From NCBI GenBank assembly GCA_945859605.1, contig OX243824.1:22793417-22857416 (forward strand): a DNA stretch of 64,000 nucleotides, written 5' to 3'. Made by a program: the position numbers and the translations under genes. The notes beneath the pieces were generated by a model. That model was not told the origin of the DNA and ran no database searches. It worked only from the letters and a program-made list of their open reading frames with translations. The stretch's first letter is position 1. Each line of letters opens with the position of its first letter. This DNA is from Lumbricus rubellus (Eukaryota > Annelida > Clitellata > Crassiclitellata > Lumbricidae). Below are positions 31,161 to 63,357 of this stretch, in pieces.

Positions 31161-33646
31161 GTAAAGTGAAACATTTCTAGCATAGGCTACTGGTTGCTAT
31201 CATTCCTTCATACAAAATTAGGCCTGTTCTTAGCTGTTCTGAGTCTGGAGTCCATGGTTGACGGTTGTGTTCCATTCACGGTGCGGTTCAGTTTTCAAAC
31301 ATTTTTCAAACATTTCAGACATTTATATAGCGTCCTTCAAGAGGAAGCGCTTCAAACCCATCCACGGGCCACGGCTCTTTAGCCGTCTTAAGGCAGATCT
31401 AGAACGTAGTCTCAAAGGCTCTAGTAATTAGGCATAGTTCCACAGGGAGCTAATTCCAGGTTTCAGGGCCAACGATAGAAAAGGCACGGCGATGGGTAAT
31501 AGAAGTGCGTGTCCGGGGGACAAGTAGCTCAGCCTGTTTAGAGGAGCGGAGGAGTCACGGCGCTGGACGCTTACGGTGGAGCAACAGATCTCCTGCAAAT
31601 AGACAGGAACACACCCGCAAGATAGCGTCAACCCAAGGAAGAGATCCTTTTCTGAGAAAGGGAGCCAACGCAGGAGGTCCCACGTATAATCAGTCGCATG
31701 GCCGAATCTTGGGATACGAACAACAAGGCGTGCCGCACTGCGCAAGATTCGAACCAAACACTCAACCCAAGTTTAATTACTGTCCGTTTACCAAATTCAA
31801 TCCAGTTTAATCGTTGCACCTCAGCTGATTGTGAGTAAATGAATCTGCAGGCCTATCTATTCATTGAAATTCAACATCCACTCACTGTGTGCAATAGGCT
31901 ATCTGAATTTATATTCTTGCAAAGCATCTTAATTGTGTTATTTGCTACGTGTTATGTGCTACTGATGAAAAAAAAAGTCGGCCAATTAGGAGCCAGACAT
32001 GCTCCCAATGAACATTGTTATCAGGGTTCTGGCTTTTGCACGACAGATAAAGTAATATCCGTAACAATGAACGTGGAAATACCTGTGCTATTCTAGGCAG
32101 TTGTGGCCCTGCTGCTGATGTGTGTGATTGTTCTGACCTGAAAGCACGCGGCCATACTCGAAGTGGCGTCTACGAGGTGTGCGTTCGACAACAACTCAAT
32201 CGAACTTGTACTTCTGCGTTTTGTGATATGGAGACTTCCAATCGTGCTTCGCTGGTTTGTGTTTAACCATTTATATTAATTTTAACAATTATAGTACATT
32301 GCACTAATTTATGGTGTCACATCATGAGCGCCTCCCTTGAAGAGGCGCTATATAAATGCATATAGTGAATGAATGAATATGATGAACTGCGTCAACCGAT
32401 CATCGATTTATGCTGTGTATGTTATTTTACGGCACTAGATAAGTTATTCGGATTAGTTTATCATGTGAGGCAATAGAAAATTATGTTAATAAGACTAAAG
32501 GTGAGGTGATTCTATTTTGAGGATTTATTATTCTATTGTCTGAACAAAAATAAGACAAACTATTTAGGCTAAGACTAAAACAAAAGTTTAACTGTAACAG
32601 TTGTTGTCCAACACGACTTATTTGAAGTGTAGGACATAGGCTAAGTGTCATTCCATCAACTGTTCACAGGTTTTTCAGAGGCGTAAAGATGGCAGTGTCC
32701 TTTTCAACCGAACTTGGGCAGAGTATAGGGATGGATTTGGAAATCCGGATGGCGAATTCTGGCTAGGTACGATTTATGGAAATGTCACAGGCCTATTTGT
32801 AAATTGTAGCGTGTTAGAATCAACCTCAGGAATTTTAGCAATCATTTTGAAAAATTAGAAATCGCCCACAGGAAAGAAAATTCAGGGTTTTCAGCATTAT
32901 TAGCTGAATACTTTAAAGTACGGAGACAGCCTAATACATGTATAAGAAAAAAATGGAGGAACGCCGAAAGAAAAATATAAAAACGAAACTTTCTGAGCAG
33001 ATTAAAAATAAATAAAAATAGTTATTTACAACTCTAACTATATATATCAAAACGCTACTTCAATTCAACTTAGTTCTGATATGTTGCATATTGTAGGCCA
33101 ATGTAGGGGTCCTTTCACTTTAAAAAGAGTGCGAGATAAGATTTTAATCTACGAAGGAGATTATGAAGAATAATAGGTCTAAGTAGGCATTGTATGTATG
33201 TATGTATGTATGTATGTATGTATGTATGTATGTATGTATGTATGTATGTATGTATGTATGTATGTATGTATGTATGTATGTATGTATGTATGTATGTATG
33301 TATGTATGTATGTATGTATGTATGTATGTATGTATGTATGTATGTATGTATGTATGTATGTATGTATACGAACTTTTATGTAGCGCATTGCACTAGCCTA
33401 ACAAAGGCGCAAGGCTTTATGTTTTAGGGTGTATCTTTCACTTTTGTAGACTTTGAGCAAAAATAGGCCTACTCTTTTTAGGTAACGAAATGCTTTATCG
33501 TCTGACATCAAGACGGAACTACAAACTGCGGGTTGACTTGGAAGACTTCAATAGAACTAAACGCTATGCAGAATATTCGACGTTTTCCATCAATTCATCG
33601 GCCGATTATTACAGACTAAGGGTCGGAGGATATTCTGGAAATGCAG
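30695..33646 (+). CDS. FReD gene B, four exons, terminal exon not found
   Basis: Exons 30695-31160, 32097-32254, 32670-32766 and 33482-33646 join in phase (886 nt, 295 residues). Exon 1 gives a signal peptide ([20 protein letters not shown], likely cut near VNGQ) and a coiled-coil stalk; exons 2-4 give three quarters of a fibrinogen-related domain. The protein should be secreted. No equivalent of the last exon (DxDND..WW..C..LNGKY) occurs before gene C starts at 38862; that interval is occupied by hAT elements. Either the terminal exon was lost, making this a pseudogene or a truncated secreted protein, or transcripts use a distant exon. Phase would permit joining to gene C exon 5. All four exons are free of stops and donor/acceptor dinucleotides are intact, which argues for recent loss or retained use. 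Confidence 0.85.
31310..31805 (-). pseudogene. CR1-like LINE ORF2 3' end in gene B intron 1
   Basis: On the minus strand, frames give [20 protein letters not shown], a WLPF segment, then (another frame) [15 protein letters not shown] sequence and the 3' terminal block, closely matching the copy at 62395-62640. The 3' end is at about 31310 (ctatataaatgtctg on the minus strand). Frameshifted. Confidence 0.8.
32097..32254 (+). CDS. FReD gene B exon 2
   Basis: 158 nt, acceptor ctattctag, donor CTG|gtttgt. Encodes [28 protein letters not shown], the start of the FReD. The usual GGGWT after CDMET is replaced by SNRASL. Confidence 0.88.
32322..32378 (+). repeat. CR1 3' terminal tail fragment
   Basis: agcgcctcccttgaagaggc gctatataaatgc followed by gtgaatgaatgaat, the same terminus as the LINE copy ending at about 62660. 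Only the tail was retained, in gene B intron 2. Confidence 0.7.
32670..32766 (+). CDS. FReD gene B exon 3
   Basis: 97 nt; [19 protein letters not shown] then [14 protein letters not shown]. Acceptor ctgttcacag, donor gtacga. Confidence 0.9.
33190..33367. repeat. TATG microsatellite in gene B intron 3
   Basis: About 44 tatg units, 115 bp before exon 4. Opposite in strand sense and different in intron from the CATA arrays of A and C. Confidence 0.97.
33482..33646 (+). CDS. FReD gene B exon 4
   Basis: 165 nt; [42 protein letters not shown]. Acceptor ctttttag, donor gtaaac. The usual EDWEG is EDFNR here, which creates an extra NRT sequon. Confidence 0.9.
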
Positions 33647-33722
33647 GTAAACATTTCAACAACGTTCAGTAGCGTTCGAGAACAAAAAGAAGAAAAAGAA
33701 AATTAGAGAGGAAGGGGGGTGA

Positions 33723-33865
<143 letters not shown>

Positions 33866-34731
33866 GGTAAAATTTGGAACAAACAGAAGAAAATTTGAAA
33901 GTTTGTCCCCAAACGTTCTTATGCTGGTTAAATGTCCTGAATCCGGAACTGATCTGCGTAATATCGACCATTGTCAAGCTTCATCTCGCATAAACTTATC
34001 CAAGTCAACGTGATTATATTCTTTAAGAGATGCCTTATTTGCTCTAAGCAAGACTTCAAGTCGTTTGCTCCTTATCGTGATTGAGTTGCATTGGCGCAAC
34101 ATAATTACTAGCTTCATTATTCCACAACGCCTTTTTTGCTTCACTTGCGATCGCTTTTCGAATGACATTCTCCTTACCAGAACCTGAGCAATTCCGGCTA
34201 TTTTAGATGTTCCAGTTATCGATTTGGGAACAATAGCAATGGGAAATATTTTAGAAAATAATCACATTAATGATTTTAATTAAACAAACATGCACTGATT
34301 ATTGGAAGTATCAGGAATAGCAGAGGAAGAGCAGGGAATATACTTCTTGGCTAAAACTGGCTTAAAAGTAAACATCACAATATATTACAACCATATTTCT
34401 ATCATTGCATTCCATTGAAGAGAGTGAGAGAGTGGGCGATAGAGAGAAAGTTATGTAGGCCCAGTGTGAGAATTGTGGAGAAATAACTGGGGGGGGGGGT
34501 TGGACCACTATAATATTATATCCACTTGGAATTGGGGTGTAAAAACATACTTTAACCTGGGGTTCTAGGAAAGACTGGGTGGTTGAAACCCCCCAACCCC
34601 CGGCAATTCTCACCCTGTGTAGGCCTGCGTACGTACAATCGTCGCACATACAAGCATGCTTGTCTGGATGCATACATAAGCTACATATACCTACATACAT
34701 TGATACATAGATACATGGATACACACCACCA
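33866..34731. other. Remnant of gene B intron 4 and unassigned sequence
   Basis: Homologous to gene A intron 4 up to about 34100; after that no recognisable exon. Contains a poly-G run at 34491-34499. Confidence 0.55.
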
Positions 34732-35150
34732 GTGGCGGCTCTACAGGGGAGGCCAGGGGGGGGGCAGCTGCCCCCTTTGCTGAGCTCGTGCCCCCCCAGT
34801 TGCCCCCCCAGATTGTTGCGTCCAATTTATTGCAAAATGTGTTACATACTGCTTACTTATTTCAAGTTATTTGCTTAGACATAATTAAAGATTCACTTAT
34901 TAATATTATATTTTCGCGTTAGTAATTATTACTCACACAACACTTACTTACTTGCTCATATATGATATATCTAGTCAATAATGGCATGCTCGTAAGTCTT
35001 TGGTATGAACTATGTATTTAGGATCGTTAGTTTATTTGCGTTAAAGCTCTTCCGGAAGTTCCGGTCATTGCGGTCAATCTTTCTTTCATGCGATTGATTC
35101 GCACGCGGTCGGTTACAGAACTTTCACGTGTTCGTTAAGAATAACTTAAA

Positions 35151-35384
35151 ATGAGTGATATTAGACAAATGTTCAGTAAACCGAACAAGAGGGCTAGAAA
35201 TGAAGACGAATCTGTGCCTAGGTTTAGCGTTACAAAGGAACCTTCTGCCGACATTTCATTAACTTTGGACTCTGTGGTGGTCACTTCAGAGAGCACGAGT
35301 TGCTCGATCGCGCTGTTGGACGATGAACTGCCCGACGATATCATAGATTTTGAATCGAATGTAGAAAATCTGGATGAATCTCAG
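35151..35384 (+). pseudogene. hAT transposase N-terminal exon
   Basis: Encodes 78 residues starting MSDIRQMFSKPNKRARNEDE, a start typical of animal hAT transposases, ending at a good donor (CAG|gtgggt) in phase 0. Confidence 0.6.
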
Positions 35385-35805
35385 GTGGGTAACTATATGT
35401 ATAATGTGGTAATCGTTTTTTTTATTTAAACGGACGAGCGGTGGTGCAGGTTCTCACTCGATCATTTCATTGCAAAATGAAGATGGCCGAGGCCATTAAA
35501 CGGCCGCTACAGAAAATCGCTTTACCTTTATGTTAAATATAAATGTACACGCTTTTTATAGCAAAAGCTACTGTCAATCGAAATACTTAACTGTACCCCT
35601 TACTATAACTAACATTTGCCTTACTATTGTATGGCCTCGACGCTGACCTACACCACGCCTAAATAAAATTATAGTAATTAGGTAAGCTTATAATATAATC
35701 ACTGACAGTTTGTAGGAGTTCTGCCATTTGAGGTTCTCCATATATGGAGTAGTCAGAATGTAATAATGTATACTTGAGGACCGGCAATTACGTGAGTTGT
35801 GGTTC

Positions 35806-35986
35806 GTTAGTATTTGAGATTTCAGGGCTGCCTGAAACATATCTGCGAAGTACCATGTCTGATGTTCGGTTAAGTAGTTTAGCAATGCTGTCAATTGAAT
35901 CTGTTCGTGCAGAATCAATTAATATGGATGCTTTTGTGGACGAGTTTGATTCGAGGCACAACAATCGTAAACTTGCTCTTCATTAA
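35806..35986 (+). pseudogene. hAT transposase C-terminal dimerisation remnant
   Basis: RLSSLAMLSIESVRAESINM then DAFVDEFDSRHNNRKLALH and a stop, matching the hAT-family C-terminal dimerisation region (RLSxLALLSI.. FAxRKxR). Most of the catalytic region between the two exons is deleted. Confidence 0.75.
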
Positions 35987-36307
35987 CTGTATGTACATGT
36001 ATTGTGTCTAATTGATGTTTGAATTGTAAATTAAGTTATTCTGTTTTCAAAATTGATATTTATGTGTATAGCTTAAGGTTGTCGCTACCGTCGCTACGAA
36101 AGATAACTTTTCAGTGCCCTTCTGTGTGGATTCATGTATGTTGTGCAATAGGTTTTTATAGGCCAGGCTTTAAGCTGACCCCCCATAACGTCCCTTTGCC
36201 CCCATTGCCCCCCTGTTGGAAAAACCTAGAGCCGCCACTGCACACCACACAGATAAAGCATTGATACATAAATATAATTTTTATTGAGGCATATATTATT
36301 ATATATA

Positions 36308-36523
36308 GGGTGACACGAAAGTTCGTTCACCGTTTTCAAAATGCGTTATCTCAGTAACGGCTTAATATTTCTTTATAATATTTGGTCAGTGTATGCATCA
36401 GTCAAATGAACGATATTGGTAGAAATTTGATCATGGTACGGTCCGTTTCCGCCATTATTTATAAGAAAATGTAAAAGCGACCAGTTTTTGCGGAAAAACC
36501 AAAAACATTGTGGTTAACAGCTA
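36308..36523. mobile_element. Possible inverted-repeat element, split by a hAT insertion
   Basis: Begins ggtgacacgaaagttcgttc, resembling the ends of the element at 42001-42487, and would resume at 37324 after the inserted hAT. The opposite end was not identified. Confidence 0.35.
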
Positions 36524-36531
36524 GGTACCAA

Positions 36532-37315
36532 CAGTGGCGTAACTAGGAACTCCGGGGCCCCTAGACAAAATATGAAGGTGGGGCCCTCTTCCAGGGTCTC
36601 CCTACGGTACTTATTGAAATGTATTATTACGTATTAATTTACTGAAATGATGATGTATATGAACAAGATACAAGTACAAATTACAGTAAACTGTAAGTTC
36701 CTAACAAGGCTGATATGACAATTATGACATGTGCGACTGAAGTTAAGTAGGCTGGCCTTAACTTCCTATGTATGGCGTACATCGATTGGCAGCAAAATAG
36801 TTATCCATCTTTGCAGTGCTGGCAACGGCATTTTCCAACTTCTGCTTCTTGTCGCGTCTTTTGTTAGCACCAGAGGCGTAAGTACGAGGCCCCTTATCAG
36901 ATGGATACATTTCTCAAACAATGAGATGCTCATGCACAAATTATTTCACGGAAATAAGTATCTCTAAAATCTTGTCAACACCATGCAAATGCAATGACGT
37001 CATTTCCGGGACCGGAAACTTATCACTAACTAAACATTAGTGCTGTGCACTGCTGGAGCTGGACGTCTCCGACTCGTCGCGTCGTGTCGGGTTGACGGAA
37101 CTTGACGGGTTCTCGGGTAACCGTACAGAGAGTCTGACACGATATCGTCTACTTAGTCTACTACAATATTTATTTAACATATTTTGTATTTAGTCTACAA
37201 TATTTATTTAACAAATTTTTTCGGAGTCTTGCAAACTCGGGGCCCCTCTGGGGCTTCCACACTCGGGGGCCCATAGACTTTGTCTTACCCAGTCTACCCT
37301 TTTGTTCCGCCACTG
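36532..37315. mobile_element. hAT-type element, target duplication ggtaccaa
   Basis: 784 bp, ends cagtggcgtaac.. / ..gttccgccactg; ggtaccaa at 36524-36531 and 37316-37323. Subterminal gggccc-rich words on both sides. No transposase coding sequence. Confidence 0.9.
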
Positions 37316-37472
37316 GGTACCAAGTTTTTCCAGGAAGGAAAAGTGTCTGCCTTCTCTTACCCCTGTGTGCGTGATACCATGAAAAATGTCGACAAAACAA
37401 TTCTACTCTTTTCGTGGTTGGGTGATATCATGACTTATCAACTGCTAGGAGTTTTTGGATTCACTATCTAAT

Positions 37473-37957
37473 TGGCGACTTCGAAAGAGCGACCATCAAA
37501 AGGCGAGCCAGAAAAAGAGCGACAATCAAAAAGACGATCCATTTGTTAAAATCTTACAATATGGAACCTCATAGTAGTTGAAATCGAGAATAAAACTATC
37601 AATTGGGACTAAAATAAATTTATAAAAATCTTCTAATAAATCGAACTTTGACATGGTCAGATAGTCTGAATGTGCATTATTATAATCTCGACCTTTGTTG
37701 CTCTTCACACATTCTAAGTTCATTCTCACACTTTCTTTGCAACTTATAGATTACAGTGTAACTGCAAATCAAGATTATCTACAGATCTACTGTGTATCAC
37801 TGCACTGCAGACCACGTATAAAACTCTACATTTATTATTATGCCATAAGATATAACTATAGTCTATAATATGTCCAAACGGCAAATACCGACCACTGTCT
37901 TTGAACCACTGCGAATATTCGATGCCCTTTTGATCGGCGCCCTTTCGAACAGGCGTA
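37473..37957. mobile_element. Possible MITE with imperfect inverted ends
   Basis: ggcgacttcgaaagagcgac..atcaaaaggcg at the left is matched inversely by cccttttgatcggcgccctttcgaacaggcg at the right (37926-37957), with several mismatches. No target duplication recognised. Confidence 0.5.
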
Positions 37958-38364
37958 TTTTACAAGTCATGTTCTTTACCGTATTTATTCGTTTTAGTAG
38001 AAAGGTTTTGTTGTGTTCAGCGTTATTATTATGCAGACACACGTTGAGTAGGCCTATTATTAGTTCGACTCTCGTGCAACACTCCTTTCTTTTCTCTTGG
38101 AATGCTGCAAACGAAGAAAGGCGAAAAGAAGATATATTAATACATGTAGGAAATAAGAAGGTTCATTGTCCGTACATGGTAAGCCTACATCAGCACAACA
38201 AGGATTTAACATTGCATTTGTGCGAAAGGGAAAAGTAGGATGCTGCAGAGCATTCTCTTCACAAATCAAAATTATTCAGTAGCGATTTGCATGAAACAGG
38301 AAATTAGAAAATTGACTTTTGATTAAATATGACCAGGCCCAGCAATTACCTCAATATCTGCGGT

Positions 38365-38665
38365 TCATCATCAGGTTCCGTTATCACGATCCACCAGTGC
38401 AGCTGATGTGTTACATTCTATGATGCGGAAGTACGATATTCAACGCAGTGGAGCACACAATTATTGCAAATTACTTTAGCCAAGCAATTTGATATCATAA
38501 TCTGTCATCAAGCACATTGATAATTGCACCGGCTAAGAGTGACCTCGACAATTAGGACAAATCATCAGGCTGCAGCCCATCCTCATAGCCCACCAGGGCA
38601 ACTAGTCTGTTGCACGCTAAAGCTCTGATGTATGATATTACACAATATGCTATGTGCAGCAGAGA
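38365..38665. repeat. Weak duplicated block upstream of gene C
   Basis: atcatcaggttccg..ccaccagtgcagctgatgtgttac at 38368-38460 resembles atcatcaggctgcag..ccaccagggcaactagtctgttgc at 38565-38660. It lies within 0.5 kb of the start of gene C and might be promoter-associated. Confidence 0.4.
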
Positions 38666-38861
38666 GTATAGAGAGAATGTTAAACAATGTTTAACTACTG
38701 TAGGCCTAGTATGTCCTCTAGCTTTTTCCATTTAGGCTATCGCTGCTTCAGTAACGCTTCGTTTTCATTCAGTAACAATTTGGTTAGAGAATACATGCGC
38801 TGTTAGGACGGAAGCAGCTACAATTCACTACATGGGTTCCCCCAGTGAATCTATAATCGCC

Positions 38862-60017
<21,156 letters not shown>

Positions 60018-61147
60018 AACCTAGACCTATGATAGGCCCCGACTGCACATTATCATGACCTAATTGGAAACAGAATCCAATCGATAATAATCTACCTTTT
60101 ATGTCATAGTTAAAATCAATAATAGATCATCTTCTGAATATTGCATAGGCCTACCTGATTTTGCAATTCTAATTGTAATAAAAGTTTCACAGCATCGATC
60201 ATGATGAGCTAATCATGGGCTGATATTTATTTTCATTTTATTTGCATCACTATAGGTTACACTATACACATGTATAGTAGGCTATATACAGTATATTCTT
60301 GCCACACAACAGCATTTTTCGTAGTGCAGTGCTGTCCCTGTCAATTATTGTGGTCTTGCTTTGCTGGCCAATATGTCGGTTATAACAAAAGTACAAAGAG
60401 CTTCATGATACGCGGACGATATTTTCTAGCCACAGTGCCTTGCCTAACACTGCACAATTTGACCATAAAAGTTTGAGGAGTCCTCGATGAGTGTCTTGTG
60501 ATTGTGTGACTGACGATAAAATATAAAAATAATAATATTTTACAGTCTATTGTGGCGATGTGCTAAAAATGCGCTTTTCAGTAATTTATTGCGACAAAAT
60601 CTAGCAGCCTGACTCTCCACTTTCTGGAAAATAGTTGAGCCGCTGGCTCTCAAATTTAAGGATACTAGTGCCTCCTGCCCGCCATTAAACACGTATGACA
60701 TTATGAAGTCCGAGTCTTCGCGTCATACGAGGAAACGCTAGACTAGTCTAAGAGAACTCTGTATGTTAAACAAGGGTTGCAAATATTCAGCTTTTCTGGT
60801 CTAAATAATATTGCATAATCCTGTGGTGTTATTCACACTAATCAGATATCATGACAGATTTCATCAGTCAAGATCGATCACGTGTTGGAATGAATCTACA
60901 TTTTTAAACCATATTTTAAAAAATAAATTATTCTGAAATTGTTTGCAGATTTTATTAAGAGAACTGAATCAACTGAATTAAGTGCAATTTTCAGAATGTG
61001 TAAAATTTGCCAGAATAATTTCGCTAGTCTTAAACACTTAAGAGACGAGCGGCATTATTGCGCAGTCGGTTTTTATAGCAATAATATTATAATAAATTAA
61101 CGTTTTGTCAATGTGGTATACAGTATTGTATTTGTTTCCATGTATGT
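60018..61147. other. 3' flank of gene C (duplicate of gene A flank)
   Basis: Matches 26084-27000 in scattered blocks; no gene. Confidence 0.7.
60177..60182 (+). promoter_or_regulatory. Polyadenylation signal AATAAA, gene C
   Basis: 160 bp after the stop codon, in 3' flank homologous to gene A. Confidence 0.7.
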
Positions 61148-61322
61148 GCACTTGTTATAGCGCCCTGTCAGACTCCTACTCAGAGGAGCTCCCCAATGCA
61201 GCGCAGATACTGCATCGGAGTTTCACGCCGAAGCGATGATCAATTGCGAGTGAAGGACATGCGATGATTCGAACCTGCAACCATCCGGCTGCAAGGCAAC
61301 GAACATGCCTACTACACCACCC
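61148..61322 (-). mobile_element. tRNA-derived SINE with LINE-like tail
   Basis: On the minus strand: tRNA-like head gtggtgtagtaggcatgttc, B box gcaggttcgaatc (61266-61278), body with gcttcggcgtgaaactccga, and tail cctctgagtaggagtctgac agggcgctataac. The same layout as the copy at 63155-63357. Confidence 0.8.
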
Positions 61323-61968
61323 AGTGGCGTAGCAAGGGTTTTGATGACCCCTGTGCAGGGCATCGGTGGTGGGCCCTTCAATGCTCGAACCTTTTGATTT
61401 CAAACAAAAAGGTTGCGCAAAATCGCTTAGCTGTTTTGCTATGGACACTAAATTTGCATATTTGTGCATTCTCGAAATTAAATACAACATTAGCTTGAGA
61501 CAATTTTGATTATTTTCTCTCATTTACCGTTATAAAACATTTGTGGTTTTTTTCAGTGTACCAGAGAAAATTGAATTAGCCTAGGGCATAAGCCAATGAC
61601 AATTTTGGGAGTGCATGCCGAGCATGTATGCTATAGAGTATAGAGTCCTAATGCTCAGCCTGTAAAAAACGGACATTTCAAAATAGCCTACAGAAAACAC
61701 AGAGACATTATGTTTATTCACTGGTTTGATATGCATATTCTGTATAATCTGCTTCTTGTATACGAACAACATAATTTTGCTCTAATAAATCCGTTTTTGT
61801 GATTTGTGCTTACCTGCCATCTTTGTTCTTCTTCTGGTCTGCTCAAAAGTATGAGAGGTATCACCATATCACTCAGGTCAATCAGTATTAGCTTGAATAT
61901 CTCGATCAAACAGTACTGTTACCGGCAACACAGTTTCTCTTTATTAGAATCATGGCCGGTTACATGTA
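61323..61968. other. Unassigned, partly shared with gene A flank
   Basis: 61690-61840 matches 27850-28000 (gtttgatatgcatatt, gcttcttgtatacgaacaa, taataaatccg, tgtgcttacctgc). 61323 begins cagtggcgtagcaagg, possibly a hAT end, but no partner was found. Confidence 0.5.
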
Positions 61969-62120
61969 GCTATCCAGTAAGTATAGCCTATAGTAAGCTT
62001 AAATATCAATCTTCTTTTCCTTCTGGCTAGGATTAATCCCTCGCTGAGGAGGGATTAATCATAGCCAGCAGGAAAAAAGAAGATTGATATTATAAGCTTA
62101 CTATATATTTACTGGATAGC
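61969..62120. mobile_element. 152-bp near-palindrome (foldback MITE)
   Basis: Starts gctatccagtaagtatagcc and ends with its inverse; centre aggattaatccctcgctgag gagggattaatcatagcc. Arms of about 70 bp with few mismatches. Confidence 0.88.
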
Positions 62121-62394
62121 TTAAATATCAATGCGCTAACACTGATAATTGACATTCGCTAGATGCCGCAAGTGATCCGAAACAAGACCGCTACCTTTCG
62201 CTTTGGCTTCTAGGATATAAAATTATAATAATACTTGGCTGTGTAACCACATTAGCCAATATTCACCGACCCATTCTAGGATTATCTATTCTTCTTACTA
62301 TTATTATTATCCACAAAATTCGTCGCTACACATTCAGTGGTTGCCACTCAATGATTGTCCAGACAAAGGCAGAAATTAACGTCAACAATTAATA

Positions 62395-62662
62395 TTGTCT
62401 CTTCGCTCTTCAAAGCAGGCTGAGCTTCTTGTCCCCCGGTCACGCACTTCTATTGCGCAGCGCCGTGCCTTTTCTGTTGTTGGCCCTGCAACCTGGAATG
62501 GGCTCCCTGTGGAACTACGTCTAATACCTCGAGCCTTCGAGACTACGTTCTACTCTGCTCTTAAGACTGTTCTCTTTAGCCGTGGTTGGGTCGGGAGCGC
62601 TTCTGAGTAGATATTCTTGAAGAGGCGCTATATAAATGCCTGAAATGAATGAATGAAATGAA
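62395..62662 (+). pseudogene. CR1-like LINE 3' end
   Basis: Encodes [39 protein letters not shown] and ALKTVLFSRGWVGSASE then stop; 3' terminus cttgaagaggcgctatataa atgcctg followed by gaatgaatg. Severely 5'-truncated. Closely related to the minus-strand copy at 31310-31805. Confidence 0.85.
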
Positions 62663-62996
62663 TTGTTGTTTTTAGTGCGTTTAACAATATTTATTCACCT
62701 TTTCAAGCATTTAATCGAACATTTAATCAAGTGACCGAAATCATCCGCTGTAAATAGCCGCTATCTCTGTCGGTACTGCTTCAGCTTGGACTGAAGACAG
62801 GTCAGCCGATTGGAATACATCTACACATCCAGTCAGCGCGGTAGACGGCAGATTTAGTATGGAAGACAATTTAGGACACGGTCCGAGTTGAATATAAAGA
62901 GCTTACAGTGCGCTGCTTTAAGCCACGTGGTTTCAGGTTGCTTTATTTATTCAGCAATAACTGTGAAGAAGTACGAGGCAAATACAAACGACAACG

Positions 62997-63112
62997 TTGA
63001 TGATGATGATGATTATGACGACGACGTCATGATGCTGCTGCTGCTGCTGATGCGCTGCTGCTGATGATGATGATCATGATAGATGAAGGTGATGCTGATG
63101 ATGATAATATGC
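62997..63112. repeat. GAT/GCT simple repeat
   Basis: gatgatgatgat, gctgctgctgct and mixed units. Confidence 0.9.
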
Positions 63113-63154
63113 TTTATTTTGTTACTGATAATCTTAGAGCGTTTCATGCATGTA

Positions 63155-63357
63155 TGAACGCCCCTTCAAGATATATAACTACTCAGAAGCGCTCCTGTGC
63201 ATACAGCGAGAACAGTGGATCAGAGTTTCACACCGAAGCACATGACCATTTGCTAGTGAAGGACTGCTCAGGGTCCACAAGCGGCGACTTGAGGTGGATT
63301 CGAACCCGTAACCTTCTGGCTCAAAGGCGCCGAACATACGCCTACACCACGCACCCC
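63155..63357 (-). mobile_element. tRNA-derived SINE with LINE-like tail
   Basis: Minus strand: ggggtgcgtggtgtaggcgt.. with B box gggttcgaatcc (63296-63307), body gcttcggtgtgaaactctga, tail gcgcttctgagtagttatat atcttgaaggggcg. The tail resembles the CR1 terminus (cttgaagaggcgctatataa). Confidence 0.8.

Larger units (their letters stand above)
34740..36240 (+). mobile_element. hAT transposon, internally deleted, target duplication cacaccac
   Basis: 1501 bp, ends cagtggcggctcta / tagagccgccactg, with cacaccac at 34732-34739 and 36241-36248. It keeps both ends of a transposase gene: an N-terminal exon and the C-terminal dimerisation segment. The catalytic middle is missing, so the element is non-autonomous. 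Both ends carry long C-runs (gccccccc). Confidence 0.92.

Noticed and set aside
38832..38861. Upstream in-frame ATG for gene C
   Set aside because: The ATG at 38862 aligns with the gene B start and directly precedes the signal peptide; the ten extra residues are polar.
61323..61390. hAT element starting cagtggcgtagcaagg
   Set aside because: No matching inverted end or 8-bp duplication could be found in the following sequence.
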